A stretch of DNA of 64,000 nt from JACVRW01 sp963803085 (lineage in GTDB: Bacteria > Actinomycetota > Thermoleophilia > Solirubrobacterales > Thermoleophilaceae). Positions 17,801 through 26,413 of this stretch are shown here, in pieces. The notes beneath the pieces are model-generated. The model searched no databases and was not told where the DNA came from. It saw only the letters and a program-made list of their open reading frames with translations. How positions within the stretch are numbered: position 1 is the first letter of the stretch; the number at the start of each line of letters is the position of its first letter. The translations under genes were made by a program, and so were the position numbers. The stretch spans positions 1 through 64,000 of the forward strand of contig CAWDLE010000023.1 in the NCBI GenBank assembly GCA_963803085.1, given 5' to 3'.

Positions 17801-18415
17801 GTGGCGTACCAGAACGCGGACTGGGCCCGCCGCTGGGCGGAGCTCGTGCGCCGCGTGCACGCGGCCGAGCAGGAGCGCACGCCCGGCCACTCGGAGCTCG
17901 CCGAGACGGTGGCCCGCCAGCTCTTCAAGCTGATGGCCTACAAGGACGAGTACGAGGTCGCGCGTCTGCACCTCGACGCCGTCGAGCGCGCCAAGCTGGG
18001 CGCGGAGTTCGGCGAGGACGCGCGCGTCTACTTCATGCTCCACCCGCCGCTGCTGCGAGCGCTCGGCCTGAAGCGCAAGCTCAAGCTGGGCCGCTGGTTC
18101 GTGCCGGCATTCCGCCTGCTCTACCGCATGCGCCGCCTGCGCGGCACCCGCCTCGACCCGTTCGGTCCGGCGAAGGTGCGTCGCGTGGAGCGTGAGCTGA
18201 TCGAGGAGTACGAGCGCATGGTCGACGAGACGATCACGCTCCTAACCCCAGACACGCACGACACGGCCGCCGAACTGCTCGAGCTGCCGGACGTGATCCG
18301 CGGCTACGAGGAGATCAAGCTCCGCAACGTCGTGCTCTACCGCAAGCGCGCAGACGCGATCCTGAAGCGCCTGCGCGCCGGCAAGCCGGCTCCCGAGCTA
18401 CTGAAGCTCGGCTAG
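14807..18415 (+). CDS. Fused indolepyruvate:ferredoxin oxidoreductase (2-oxoacid oxidoreductase)
   Basis: Single-chain 1202-residue enzyme oxidising aryl or branched 2-oxo acids to acyl-CoA with reduction of ferredoxin. In order: a pyrimidine-type TPP half (TGTMISGYQGSPLGG), the TPP-binding half with CSGCPHNSS, GGGIGCHTM and GDGTFHHSGSLA, a ferredoxin-like Fe-S region (CEGCGDCGEKSNC then CNKDRTCLDGDC), and a C-terminal gamma-type domain (GIGGTGVVTVNQ). ATG 14807 follows GAGAAGAGGAG. The first roughly 40 residues are Arg-rich and may be an extension. Divergent from the amino-acid dehydrogenase, giving a deamination/oxidation pathway. Confidence 0.93.
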   Translation: MSIAVRRGAPPRRRPSQGERFARSGDNGGAWRGSLRDVSLDDKYVLEDGRILLTGLQGLVRLPLDQHRADSRRGLHTGTMISGYQGSPLGGLDKELARNRELVEQHHVRHVPGLNEELGATSAWGSQLASQLPGAKYDGVLAMWYGKAPGLDRAADSLRHGNFVGVSRTGGGLAIVGDDPGCKSSTIPSASEALLASLQMPVFFPGNVQEVLDLGLHALACSRASGLWSGFKIVTSVADALGTATVAPERVMPVMPTVEWNGKPYEHVPNSNLLAPASLDMERTLFGPRTELALAYARENGLNRVEGAQRAWLGIVVPGKTYYDLMHALRELGLDGSGLERAGIRILKLGMISPLEPQIAREFAGGLDEVLVAEEKGPFVETLLKDALYGMADAPRILGKRDERGEPLLPRELDLDADLIGRALAARLEARGVRIDSVEARLRKLAEIHGRPAELPMAQRTPFFCSGCPHNSSVKAPEGTLVGGGIGCHTMVLLNPEGKGDITGITQMGGEGAQWIGMAPFTDDRHLVQNLGDGTFHHSGSLAVRAAVAAGVNITYKLLYNEHVAMTGGQDIEGQLSVPDLTRWLELEGVRRIIVTTEDTSRYRGVELASIAELRDRKELLSSQQELADVEGVTVLIHDQECAAELRRKRKRGKAPEPAERVWINERVCEGCGDCGEKSNCLSVLPVETEFGRKTQIHQASCNKDRTCLDGDCPSFLTVVPGEKAKHRTPALDIELPEPQQLVGDEDFGVRMMGIGGTGVVTVNQMLGMAALLDGLHVSGLDQTGLSQKGGPVISDLRITRQPLAAASKMPAGSVDLYLGFDLLGAGSEKNLLTADRERTVAVVSTSAVPTGRMVIDVDERFPELAPQLDKIDAATRSEHNLYLDAQQLSERLFGDHMMTNTLALGAAYQRGLLPVSGEALERAIELNGAAVEKNLAALRWGRAVVAAPDAVEEATRPPEAVEAVRELSEVEHEIVALAVNGDQGELRSIAEIRVPELVAYQNADWARRWAELVRRVHAAEQERTPGHSELAETVARQLFKLMAYKDEYEVARLHLDAVERAKLGAEFGEDARVYFMLHPPLLRALGLKRKLKLGRWFVPAFRLLYRMRRLRGTRLDPFGPAKVRRVERELIEEYERMVDETITLLTPDTHDTAAELLELPDVIRGYEEIKLRNVVLYRKRADAILKRLRAGKPAPELLKLG

Positions 18416-18417
18416 CC

Positions 18418-20181
18418 CTACGCCGTCTTCGACGAGCTCTCACCGCCTCGCCGTCGAGGTCGCCCGGGTCGTAGTCCACGCCCATCGCCTCGAGGATCGT
18501 GGGCAGAACGTCCACGTGCCGGAACTCGAGGCGTCGAGTCCCTCGTGGCTCACGCCCGGCCCGTAGAACACCATCGGGATGTTCTGGACGAGCTCCTGGC
18601 TGCCGCCGTGATCGCCCATAACGCCGTAGGTGACGTCCGTGCCGGTGATGCCCACCACGTCCGGAGCCGTGTTGTTCGCCATCGTGTCGACGAGCGCGTC
18701 CGCGTGGTCGTCGAACCACTTGTGCTCCTGCCCGGTCATGCGGTTCGTGCCGAAGCGCGTGTAGTCGTTCTGAGCGGCGTTGATGTAGAAGCTCGCGACC
18801 ACGCCGGGCATGTCGAGCACGGCGTCGGCGGCCTCGCGCTTCTTGGCGAGCGACCTGTCGTTCAGGCACGCCGCGATCTGGCGTGTCCTGGTACGAGAAC
18901 GCGAGGTTGCCGGCCGAGCCTGTCCCGCCAGCGCCGCGACGGCCGGGCTCGGGTCGAGGTAGACCTCGTCCGGGGCGTGTCCTCGTGCCGAAGTACCAGT
19001 TGCAGTCGGACCGGATGCCGGTCGACTGGGCGGCGGCGTCGGCCCGCACGGCGGGTTCGTCACGCCCGGCGCCAGCACGCCGAAGAACGGGTTGCCCGTC
19101 TGCGCGGCGTGGTCCGCGGTGATCACGATCAGGGTTTCGTCGAGGATGCCCCCTCGCCTTCAGCGCGTCCACGATCTTTCCGACCTGCGCGTCGGCGTTC
19201 TTCGCCACAAACGGCATGTGGCGCATCTCCTCGACTGAGCCGTGCTCCGCGCCCTTGCTCACCGCGGTCCTCCGGGCCCCACATGTGGCCCATCTTGTCG
19301 ATGCCGCCGAGGCTGACCATCATGCCGCGCCAGTTGGGGTCGCTGTTGATCTCGCTGGATCGCGGCGTCGGCGGACCAGTTGTCGCCGCCGAGGTGCGCG
19401 GGGTCGAAGCCCGGCACGAAGCGGTTGCCCTCGAGCGGATAGATGTTCGCCGGGGAGAGGACGTTCGTGCCGTACGAGAGGTTGACCGCGTCCTGGTTGG
19501 TCCACCAGCGGTTGCTGCAGCCGCCGGTCAGTGACGTCGAGCCACGGCGGCGGCGGCTGCCCGTTGCCGCTCTCGGGCTCGCGCCACGTGGCATCTCGGT
19601 GCCACAGGTCCGCCGGCTGCCGCGGATCTGAAGGATGATGTCCTCCGGGTCCGCCCGGCGTGCCGTCGGCGGCGGCGCTCACGTGGCCGGCTGGTGCATG
19701 CCGAGGTCCGCTTCTGCGTGAACGTCGCGAAGCTCGACGCTCTCGCCGAACTGCGAGTCGAGGTAGTCCTGAAGCTTCGGGTAGTTGCCGTGGGCGATGA
19801 GCATGGTCTGAACTGTGCGCAGCTCATACTCGAGGTGATGTGGTACGCGCCGGGAGCGCCGAGCACGCCGTCCGTGTCGCGATATACCTCGTTCGTCCAG
19901 CCCATGTTCTTCGGGAACAGGCCGCTCGTGACCACGTTGTGGCTGATCACGGTCTCGGCCGCCATGTCGCCCACGATCGCGTTCGGGAAGGTCGTGCCCT
20001 TGCGCTGGAGCTCCTGGACGTTCTTCATGTGGTAGCGGCTGATCGTGTCCGGCCGCGCCTGGTCGAGGACGATGATCACGACGCGGGAGGGACGGTCCGG
20101 CTGCTTCGGGCCGGCGCTCGCAGGCGCGGCCACCAGCATGGACAACGCGAACAGAAGCGCGACTACCTTGCGACAGGACAC
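18418..20181 (-). pseudogene. Exported alkaline-phosphatase-superfamily phosphodiesterase, multiply frameshifted
   Basis: The N-terminus (GTG 20181) has a signal peptide ending near ASAGP, then VVIIVLDQARPDTISRYH, a metal-binding start typical of type I phosphodiesterase/phosphopyruvate hydrolase-like enzymes. Homology continues through all three minus frames: WWTNQDAVNLSYG (about 19470), SLGGIDKMGHMWGPED (about 19270), TLIVITADHAAQTGNPFF (about 19100), GVMGDHGGSQELVQN (about 18600) and VLPTILEAMGVDYD (about 18480), ending near 18418. Roughly ten or more frame changes are needed, yet the residues between them look undecayed. That favours sequence errors over old pseudogenisation. Role: phosphate scavenging outside the cell. 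Confidence 0.75.
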
Positions 20182-20197
20182 GGGCGAGACCCCTCTC

Positions 20198-20214
20198 TTA
20201 CAACTTTTTTACAA
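20198..20214. promoter_or_regulatory. TTACAA direct repeat (candidate Pho box) upstream of the phosphodiesterase
   Basis: TTACAA-N5-TTACAA with an 11-base period, 17-33 bases upstream of the GTG at 20181. Period and half-site resemble PhoP boxes of Gram-positive bacteria (TTWACA-N5 repeats). Related repeats precede the two neighbouring DUF839 genes. Confidence 0.5.
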
Positions 20215-20236
20215 GTCCGTCAGACCCTGTCCTACC

Positions 20237-20246
20237 TGATATATCA
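20237..20246. promoter_or_regulatory. TGATATATCA palindrome
   Basis: Perfect 10-bp AT-rich palindrome in the short gap between the 3' end of the DUF839 gene and the phosphodiesterase promoter region. On the minus strand TATATC could serve as a -10 element, or the palindrome as an operator. Confidence 0.3.
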
Positions 20247-20265
20247 ACCGGAAGTCAATGGGCGG

Positions 20266-22046
20266 CTATCCGCCCGGGATCTTGATCAGCAGCAGCTGGC
20301 CGCCCTCGCGCTTGTAGGTGAAGTCGGGCCCAGCGGGTGGGTAGTTGTCGTCACCCGGCGCCTTCTCGATCCAGAGCGTGTGTGCCTGGATGTTGATCAG
20401 GAACGTGTCGCGGCCGAAGGCCTCCGAGGCGTCCACGATGCCGGTCGACTCCCAGGCGCCCTGGTTGCCGGGCGCACGCCCGTCGACGTCCGTCGGCCCG
20501 CCGTCGGCGGACTGGTTCACCTTCGCGGCGACCTCGGCGCCGTTCGCGTTCGCGATCGGCACCCACCAGAGCCGCGCCGTCGTCGCGGCGGGATCGGTGG
20601 AGCCGACCGGGAACTGCTGGCTCGACCCCGGATCCTCGGTCACGAGGATGCCGTTGCGGGTCGACTCGAGGTTGTCGGGCTGGTGGATCTCGTTGGGGGT
20701 CTTGACGGGGTTGTCGTCACCCTCGACGAAGACGGTCAGGGAGTTCACCTGCTTCGGGTCCTTCTTGTCGAGCACCATCTTCCAGACCCGGCCGTTCGTG
20801 GACCTGAAGTTCGGCGTGTCCAGGGTCTGGGCCGCGGTCCGGCCCCGGCCCGAATCGGCGATGTAGACGACGTTGCCCATGCCCGGGCCGCTTGTCGTAG
20901 GCGATGTCCTCGACGCGGACGAACTGGAACACGTTGTTCAGGTCGCTCCAGTGCTCGAGCACCCACTGCGGGCCGTCGATCGCCGAGGTCCGGAGCTCGG
21001 CGCTGCGAGCGCAGGTCGGTCTGCCAGCTCCCGTTGTTCGGCGGCGGCGGGTAGCCCACGTCGGCGGCCTTCATCTCCGAGCCGTCGGGGTTCTTGCCGG
21101 TCGCGATGTTCTTCGGGACCTTGATGAAGTGGCCCTTGACATCCGTGCCCGAGCCCGGAAGGACGTCGTAGTAGTTCTTCACGCCCGGCGTGTCCGAGAC
21201 GAACGCCCACAGGTCGCCCTTGTCGTCCAGCACGCTCTTCGTGCTCGACGCGATGTACGAGTAGAGCTGCGACTGCGCCGGCACGTTCGGCGTGGACGCC
21301 ACGCCGAGGAGCGGACCGCTCGTGAACGTGTCGTCGCCCGAGAGGACGACCGGGTTCCCGTAGCCGGGGATGGCGACGGCGTTCTCGTGGTTGTGCCTGC
21401 CCATGCCGTAGATCGGGTGGCTCTTGCCGTTCTTGACGTCGAGCGCCACCACGAGGCCGACCTCCTCCTCGTTCGGGTCGCCGATCGGGGGCGGCCAGGA
21501 GTCCTCCTGGCGGAACACGTAGTCGGGCGACTCCTCGTTGGTGAAGAGGATGTCGCGGCTGAAGCCCTCCTTCTCGGTGGCGAGGAAGTTGGAGCAGAAG
21601 CGCTGGTAGCCCAGGCTGCTCGGGATGACGAACTTCCCTCCGAGGACTCCGGCCGAGTGCCGGTTCAGGTTCAGCCGGGTCACCTGCGCGTTGTCGAAGT
21701 CGTTCTCGCCGTTGTCCGCGGTCGGCGCGGCCCTGACGAATGGGAACGGCACCTTGCTGGTCTCGTGGTTGATGAAGAGGTCGACCCTCCCGTGGCCGCG
21801 GGGGCGCACGGAGATCCCGTCCGGGATCGACTCGTATCGATAACCGCTGTTGAGGACGTCCCCCACGGTCATGAGCGGCGTGACCGAGGTGCCCGCCTTG
21901 ACCGGGTCGAGCATCGAGGCCTGCCCCGTCTTGAAGCCGCTCTTGTTGTGCGAACCGCCGTGATCGTGGGCAAACGCCGTGGCTGTCGCCAGAGCGCTGA
22001 TGGCCACGGCGATGGCGCCACAGGCAAGGATTGAGCGACCTCTCAT
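20266..22046 (-). pseudogene. Secreted PhoX-like (DUF839) protein with two frameshifts
   Basis: Exported beta-propeller protein of the DUF839/PhoX group, about 590 residues if the frame is restored. ATG 22046 follows a GGGAGGG Shine-Dalgarno; a signal peptide ends near TAFAHD. The frame holds to about 21005 (WQTDLRSQ), shifts to read SAIDGPQWVLEHWSDLNNVF, then shifts again at about 20882 into MGNVVYIADSGRGRT and runs to the stop. Each junction looks like a one-base change. Closely related to the intact divergent gene at 22192. Probable phosphomonoesterase or phosphate-regulated surface protein. Confidence 0.78.
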
Positions 22047-22063
22047 GCTTCCCTCCCGATCGG

Positions 22064-22080
22064 TTGTAAAGAAGCTGTAA
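22064..22080. promoter_or_regulatory. TTGTAA-N5-CTGTAA repeat (candidate Pho box)
   Basis: Two TGTAA half-sites 11 bases apart (minus strand: GTTACA-N5-TTTACA), 18-34 bases upstream of the DUF839 start at 22046. Same half-site and period as the repeat at 20198-20214, in opposite orientation relative to the gene. Confidence 0.5.
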
Positions 22081-22142
22081 CAGATCAAGCGAGTCGAGGT
22101 CCAGCCGGGAGCCGGGCCGGGCCCGAGATCGTCACGGCTCGG

Positions 22143-22158
22143 TTACATCGCGTTAGCA
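22143..22158. promoter_or_regulatory. Weaker TTACA/TTAGCA repeat before the intact DUF839 gene
   Basis: TTACAT-N4-TTAGCA, 34-49 bases upstream of the start at 22192. One half-site matches the neighbouring candidate Pho boxes; the second is degenerate. Confidence 0.3.
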
Positions 22159-22191
22159 ACTCGAGACGGCCGCGTTCATAACTTCGCGGCC

Positions 22192-23712
22192 ATGAACTCA
22201 CGACGCATTCGCACCAAGCTCGCGCTCGGCGCGGTGCTCGGTCTTGCGGTCACGGGCACTGCGCTCGCGGCGGCCACCGACACTGGGCCCAGCACAACCA
22301 CAGACCCGTACGTCATCCCCATCGCCGATGGGGTCAAGACCAGCTCGCTTCTGACAGTGAAGAACGGGAGCGATCCGGGCAAGGCTTCAAACGGCTATGC
22401 GATGGTCGGCATCCCGGACGGCCTGGGCGCGCTCGACGGCCCGAGCGGCCGCGACTTCAGCCTGATCATGAACCACGAGCTGCGCCCCACGCAGGGCGTG
22501 AACCGCCGTCATGGCCCGATCGGCGCCTTCGACTCCATCTGGACGATCGACTCGAAGACGCTCGAGGTCGAGGATGGACAGGACCTGATCGATCCCACCG
22601 TCCGCTACTTCGACTACGCCACGCACTCGTACACGAACGCCGCCACGCCGCCGTTCACGAACGAGTTCGCTCGCTTCTGCTCCGGCTACCTGACGGCGCC
22701 CGGTCAGCTGTACAACCGCAAGTCGGACCGGGGCTACGACGGCCAGATCTACTTTGCCAACGAGGAGAACGGCGACATCGGCCGTAACTTCGGCGTGACC
22801 ATGGACGGCCAGGCGCAGCAGCTGCCACGGCTCGGCCTGTTCTCGTGGGAGAACTCCTTGGTCGGCCTCAACGAGGGCGACGTGACGTATCTGCAGGGCC
22901 AGGAGGACGGCCCGGCGAATGCCAGCGAGCTGTGGGTGTACGTCGGCAGCAAGCTACGCCGCGGCAACGCCTTCGACCGTGCGGGCCTGACCAATGGCCA
23001 CGAGTTCGTCGTCGACCTGCAGAACGAGGCGGTCACGAACGACGTCGAGTTCCGCAACACCTACGGCAAGAACAACCCGGCCCCGTTCGACCTCGGCCCC
23101 GACGAGGAGGTCAACTGGGACCAGCCGGGCCCCGCGCAGAATGTCGAGGCTCACGCCAAGGGCCTCGGGCTCAACCGCATCGAGGACGGAGCGTTCGACC
23201 CGCGTCATCCGGAGGACTTCTACTTCGTGACGACGAACGGGGGTAAGGGCGCCACGGCCGACCGTGACGGCGGCGGCCTCTGGCGGCTGAGCTACGACGA
23301 CGTGGAGCGGCCCGGGGACGGCGGCACGCTGACGCTGCTGCTCGACGGCTCCGAGACGCCGCTGCTCTGGAACCCGGACAACGTCGGGTTCGACACCAAG
23401 GGCCACCTGCTGATCCAGGAGGACCCGGGCGGCAACCCGCACGTTGCGCAGATCGCGGCGTACGACGTGAAGAGCGGCAAGGTCGCGATCCTTGCCCGGT
23501 TCGACCCGGCCCTGTTCTCGGCAGGCGCAACCGGCGAGGTCGCGACCACCGACGAGGAGTCGAGCGGCATCATCGATGCCTCGCGCTTCCTCGGGAACGG
23601 GACGTTCCTGTTCGACGCCCAGATCCACAAGGCGCATGCGGACGCGGACAAGGTCGAGTACGGGCAGCTCATGACCCTCGAGGTGAAGAGCTGGAAGAAG
23701 GTGTTCGACTGA
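22192..23712 (+). CDS. Secreted PhoX-like (DUF839) protein
   Basis: Intact 506-residue exported protein. The signal peptide spans about 1-27 (RRIRTKLALGAVLGLAV then ALAAA). The body shows DUF839/PhoX propeller motifs: LIMNHELRP, EFARFCSGYL, YFANEENGD, LFSWENSLVGLNEGD, VEAHAKGLG and LLIQEDPGG. PhoX-type proteins are Ca/Fe-dependent phosphatases; catalytic ligands were not assigned here. It is divergent from a frameshifted paralogue and shares a promoter region with TTACA repeats, so phosphate-controlled expression is likely. Confidence 0.85.
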   Translation: MNSRRIRTKLALGAVLGLAVTGTALAAATDTGPSTTTDPYVIPIADGVKTSSLLTVKNGSDPGKASNGYAMVGIPDGLGALDGPSGRDFSLIMNHELRPTQGVNRRHGPIGAFDSIWTIDSKTLEVEDGQDLIDPTVRYFDYATHSYTNAATPPFTNEFARFCSGYLTAPGQLYNRKSDRGYDGQIYFANEENGDIGRNFGVTMDGQAQQLPRLGLFSWENSLVGLNEGDVTYLQGQEDGPANASELWVYVGSKLRRGNAFDRAGLTNGHEFVVDLQNEAVTNDVEFRNTYGKNNPAPFDLGPDEEVNWDQPGPAQNVEAHAKGLGLNRIEDGAFDPRHPEDFYFVTTNGGKGATADRDGGGLWRLSYDDVERPGDGGTLTLLLDGSETPLLWNPDNVGFDTKGHLLIQEDPGGNPHVAQIAAYDVKSGKVAILARFDPALFSAGATGEVATTDEESSGIIDASRFLGNGTFLFDAQIHKAHADADKVEYGQLMTLEVKSWKKVFD

Positions 23713-23734
23713 GCCATCACTAGCGTCAGTCCGC

Positions 23735-24619
23735 ATGGACACGTTCACCATCGGCGGTGACCTCGAGGTCCACCGCCTCGGTTTCGGCGCCATGCGGATC
23801 ACGGGGAAGGGCATCTGGGGCCCTCCCGACGATCCGGAGGAGGCCAAGCGCCTCCTCCGGCGCGTTCCGGAGCTGGGCATCGACCTGATCGATACCGCGG
23901 ACTCCTACGGCCCCGAGGTGAGCGAGAACCTGATCGCGGAGGCGCTCCATCCCTACCCGGACGGTCTCGTGATCGCCACGAAGGGCGGCCTGCGCCGGAC
24001 GGGACCGGGCCAGTGGCCGCCCGACGCGCGCCCAGAGCGGCTGAAGGAGTGCTGCGAGGCAAGCCTGCGGCGGCTGAAGCTCGACCGGATCGACCTCTAT
24101 CAGCTGCATTCGCCCGACCCTAAGGTGCCGTACGAGGACTCAGTCGGCGCGCTCAAGGAGCTGCAGGACGAGGGCAAGATCCGGCACGTGGGCATCTCGA
24201 ACGTCTCGCTCGAAGAGCTCGCGCAGGCGCGCGGGATCGTCGAGGTGGTGACGGTGCAGAACCGCTACAACCTCACCGACCGCCACTCGGAGGACGTGCT
24301 CGAGGCGTGCGAGGAGGCGGGAGACCATGGCAGCGCGCCGGGCAGCGCCCGGCGCTCGCCCCCGACCGGGTTCATCCCCTGGTTCCCGCTCGCCACGGGC
24401 CGCCTCGCCGAGCCGGGCGGCGCACTCGACCAGGTGGCCGAGACACACGATGCGACCCCGGCGCAGATCGCGCTCGCATGGCTGCTCGCACGCTCGCGGG
24501 TGATGCTGCCGATCCCCGGAACGTCGTCTGTCGAGCACCTGGAGGAGAACGTGGCGGCCACGCAGATCCAGCTTTCGCCGGAGGAGGTGGAGGAGATTGG
24601 AAGCGCTTCTCGGGGGTAA
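23735..24619 (+). CDS. Aldo/keto reductase with a short internal insertion
   Basis: NAD(P)H-dependent reductase of 294 residues with an AKR barrel: FGAMRITG near the start, catalytic Asp and Tyr in DTADSYG, Lys in ATKGG, His in LHSPDP, and NADP-site residues in IPGTSS. Between EACEEAG and GFIPWFPLATG there are about 15 extra Gly/Ala/Arg/Pro-rich residues encoded by a perfect hairpin (24335-24355). This is unlike the family, where these motifs nearly adjoin. A TAGCGT hexamer lies eight bases before the ATG. First gene of a four-gene run; the stop TAA directly abuts the next ATG. Confidence 0.88.
   Translation: MDTFTIGGDLEVHRLGFGAMRITGKGIWGPPDDPEEAKRLLRRVPELGIDLIDTADSYGPEVSENLIAEALHPYPDGLVIATKGGLRRTGPGQWPPDARPERLKECCEASLRRLKLDRIDLYQLHSPDPKVPYEDSVGALKELQDEGKIRHVGISNVSLEELAQARGIVEVVTVQNRYNLTDRHSEDVLEACEEAGDHGSAPGSARRSPPTGFIPWFPLATGRLAEPGGALDQVAETHDATPAQIALAWLLARSRVMLPIPGTSSVEHLEENVAATQIQLSPEEVEEIGSASRG
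24335..24355. repeat. 9-bp perfect hairpin inside the aldo/keto reductase gene
   Basis: GCGCCGGGC-AGC-GCCCGGCGC, a perfect stem with a 3-base loop, in the segment that encodes residues absent from the usual AKR alignment. It may be a small palindromic insertion. Confidence 0.6.
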
Positions 24620-25318
24620 ATGCGCGAGATGACTCCGACCTTCGCCCCCACCAGCCTGGACCATGTGGCCCTCTGGGTAGACGATCGCGAGCCGCTGGCC
24701 ACGTTTCTGTGCGACCACCTCGGCATGCACGTGATCGAGGAGACGGACACCTTCACGCTCGTCGGAATCGACGCGAAGCTCGGGAAGCTGACCCTCTTCG
24801 ACGCGGCCGGCCCGCGCGAGCGGGGTGCCCTCGAGCGCATCGTGCTGCGGGTGGCCGACCTTGGCTCTGCTCTGTCCGCGCTGCCGTTCGAGACCGCGGC
24901 GCAGCGAGACGGCGTGGCCGCTTTCGAGGCGCCCGCCGGCGTGCCGCTCGGTCTCGTTGAGGCCGCGGGCGAGGACTTCGACCTCGATCACGTGGTGCTC
25001 GGCCTGTTCGACCCCGAGGCCGCCACCCGCGAGCTTGCCACCCTGGGCTTCGAGCGCCGCGACGACGGCTGCGTCGCAGTGGGCGATCGCCACGTGCGCC
25101 TGGTCCGCGGCAGCGCCGCAGACGGTGACCGCCCGCTCCTGAACCACCTCGCGCTGCTGGTGGACGACGCTCGCGGCATTCAGGAACAGGCGGAGGGCGC
25201 GGGGCTTGAGATCGACGACGTGAAGGACGCGAAGAACACGTTCGCTGTCTTCCTGCGGGGGCCTGAGGGCGTCCGCATCGAGTACGTCGAGCACAAGCCG
25301 GGCTTCGCGCTCGTCTAG
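24620..25318 (+). CDS. VOC (glyoxalase/dioxygenase-fold) family protein
   Basis: Protein of 232 residues made of two vicinal-oxygen-chelate modules. The first begins LDHVALWVDDREPLATFLCDHLGMHV and the second LDHVVLGLFDPEAATRELATLGF; paired His/Glu ligand positions can be seen near LDHV and IEYVEH at the end. The fold suggests a metal-dependent dioxygenase, isomerase or lyase acting on an organic substrate that cannot be assigned. ATG immediately follows the AKR stop (TAAATG). Confidence 0.8.
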   Translation: MREMTPTFAPTSLDHVALWVDDREPLATFLCDHLGMHVIEETDTFTLVGIDAKLGKLTLFDAAGPRERGALERIVLRVADLGSALSALPFETAAQRDGVAAFEAPAGVPLGLVEAAGEDFDLDHVVLGLFDPEAATRELATLGFERRDDGCVAVGDRHVRLVRGSAADGDRPLLNHLALLVDDARGIQEQAEGAGLEIDDVKDAKNTFAVFLRGPEGVRIEYVEHKPGFALV

Positions 25319-25324
25319 GTAGCG

Positions 25325-26413
25325 ATGGCCGACCTGGTGGTCGCCGGGGCTGGAATGGCCGGGCTCGCCGCTGCCGCCGAGGCGCGCCGGCTGGGCGCCG
25401 AGCCGCTCGTGGTCGAGAAGCTCGACCGGCCGGGCGGCTCGATGCGGCTGTCGAGCGGAGTGATCTGGCGCCACCGCGACTTCGAGCGGTTCCGCGAGGA
25501 GTGCCCGGAGGGTGACGAGCGCCTCCAGCGCCTGCTGTTCGAGCGACTCGAGGACGACCTCGCCTGGCTGGAGTCTCTGGACGCGACCGTGCTTGCGCGC
25601 GAGACGGGCAACCCGCTGACCACGGGCACCCGCTTCGACCCCGAGGGCCTCACCACCGCGCTGGTGGAGGCGGCCGGGGGCCTCGCACCGGCCGGCGGCG
25701 CGGGCGTACGCGTGGCCGAGCGTCTGCGCGAGCCGCCCGCGGACGTGCCGCTCGTGCTTGCCACCGGCGGCTTCGCGGCTGACCGGGAGCTGCTCGAGGA
25801 GCACGTGTCGCCAGAGGCCGGGCACGCCTTCCTGCGCGCGGCCCCGGGCAGCACCGGCGACGGCCTCCGCATCGGGCTCGCGGCGGGCGCGGCCACCAGC
25901 GCTGGCCTCGACCAGGTGTATGCCCGCGCGATGCCGGCGCCGCCGGCGCGAATTGACGAGGGCGACCTCGTGCGCCTCTCGCAGCTCTACGCACGGCACG
26001 CGACCGTGACGAACGAGCGCGGCGAGCGCTACGACACCGCGACCTGGTCCGAGATCGACGTGGCCCAGTGGCAGCTCCGTCAGCCGCGAGCACGCGCGTG
26101 GTTTGCCGTTCCGGTCGAGCGGTTGGAGGAGCGCGTGCGCGAACGCAGCGTGGGGGACATGATCGACGCGGCCGAGCAGGCGGGCGCCCCCGTCCGGCGC
26201 GACGAAGACCATGTGACCGTGGAGACGGTGGCGGGAGTCACGACCACGCTCGGCGGCCTCGCTATCGACGAGCACGCGTTGGCCGCGCCTGGCGTGTTCG
26301 CGTGCGGAGCTGACGCGGGCGGCATCGCCACCGGCGGCTACGCGAGCGGGCTGGCGGCTGCGCTCGTGTTCGGCAGGATCGCCGCGCGCGCGGCGCTGGG
26401 AGAGCGGCCATGA
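25325..26413 (+). CDS. FAD-dependent oxidoreductase (fumarate reductase/ketosteroid dehydrogenase-like)
   Basis: Flavoprotein of 362 residues. The N-terminal dinucleotide motif VVAGAGMAGLAAAAEARRLG and GGSMRLSSG fit the FAD_binding_2 family; the C-terminal FAD motif GVFACGADAGGIATGGYASGLA closes the site. It is shorter than classic fumarate reductases, with a reduced capping domain. Likely a dehydrogenase or reductase of a small organic compound together with the AKR and VOC proteins upstream. The 3' end overlaps the GCS2 gene (ATGA, 26410-26413). Confidence 0.82.
   Translation: MADLVVAGAGMAGLAAAAEARRLGAEPLVVEKLDRPGGSMRLSSGVIWRHRDFERFREECPEGDERLQRLLFERLEDDLAWLESLDATVLARETGNPLTTGTRFDPEGLTTALVEAAGGLAPAGGAGVRVAERLREPPADVPLVLATGGFAADRELLEEHVSPEAGHAFLRAAPGSTGDGLRIGLAAGAATSAGLDQVYARAMPAPPARIDEGDLVRLSQLYARHATVTNERGERYDTATWSEIDVAQWQLRQPRARAWFAVPVERLEERVRERSVGDMIDAAEQAGAPVRRDEDHVTVETVAGVTTTLGGLAIDEHALAAPGVFACGADAGGIATGGYASGLAAALVFGRIAARAALGERP

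Noticed and set aside
14906..18043. 1045-residue open frame on the minus strand
   Set aside because: Antisense shadow of the indolepyruvate oxidoreductase gene; low-complexity His/Arg/Leu-rich translation with no domain.
18418..21010. Insertion sequence or mobile element as the cause of broken genes
   Set aside because: No transposase, terminal repeats or foreign sequence; the breaks are single-base frame changes.
24140..26275. 711-residue open frame on the minus strand
   Set aside because: Runs antisense across three recognisable genes (AKR, VOC, FAD protein); composition typical of a GC-rich shadow frame.
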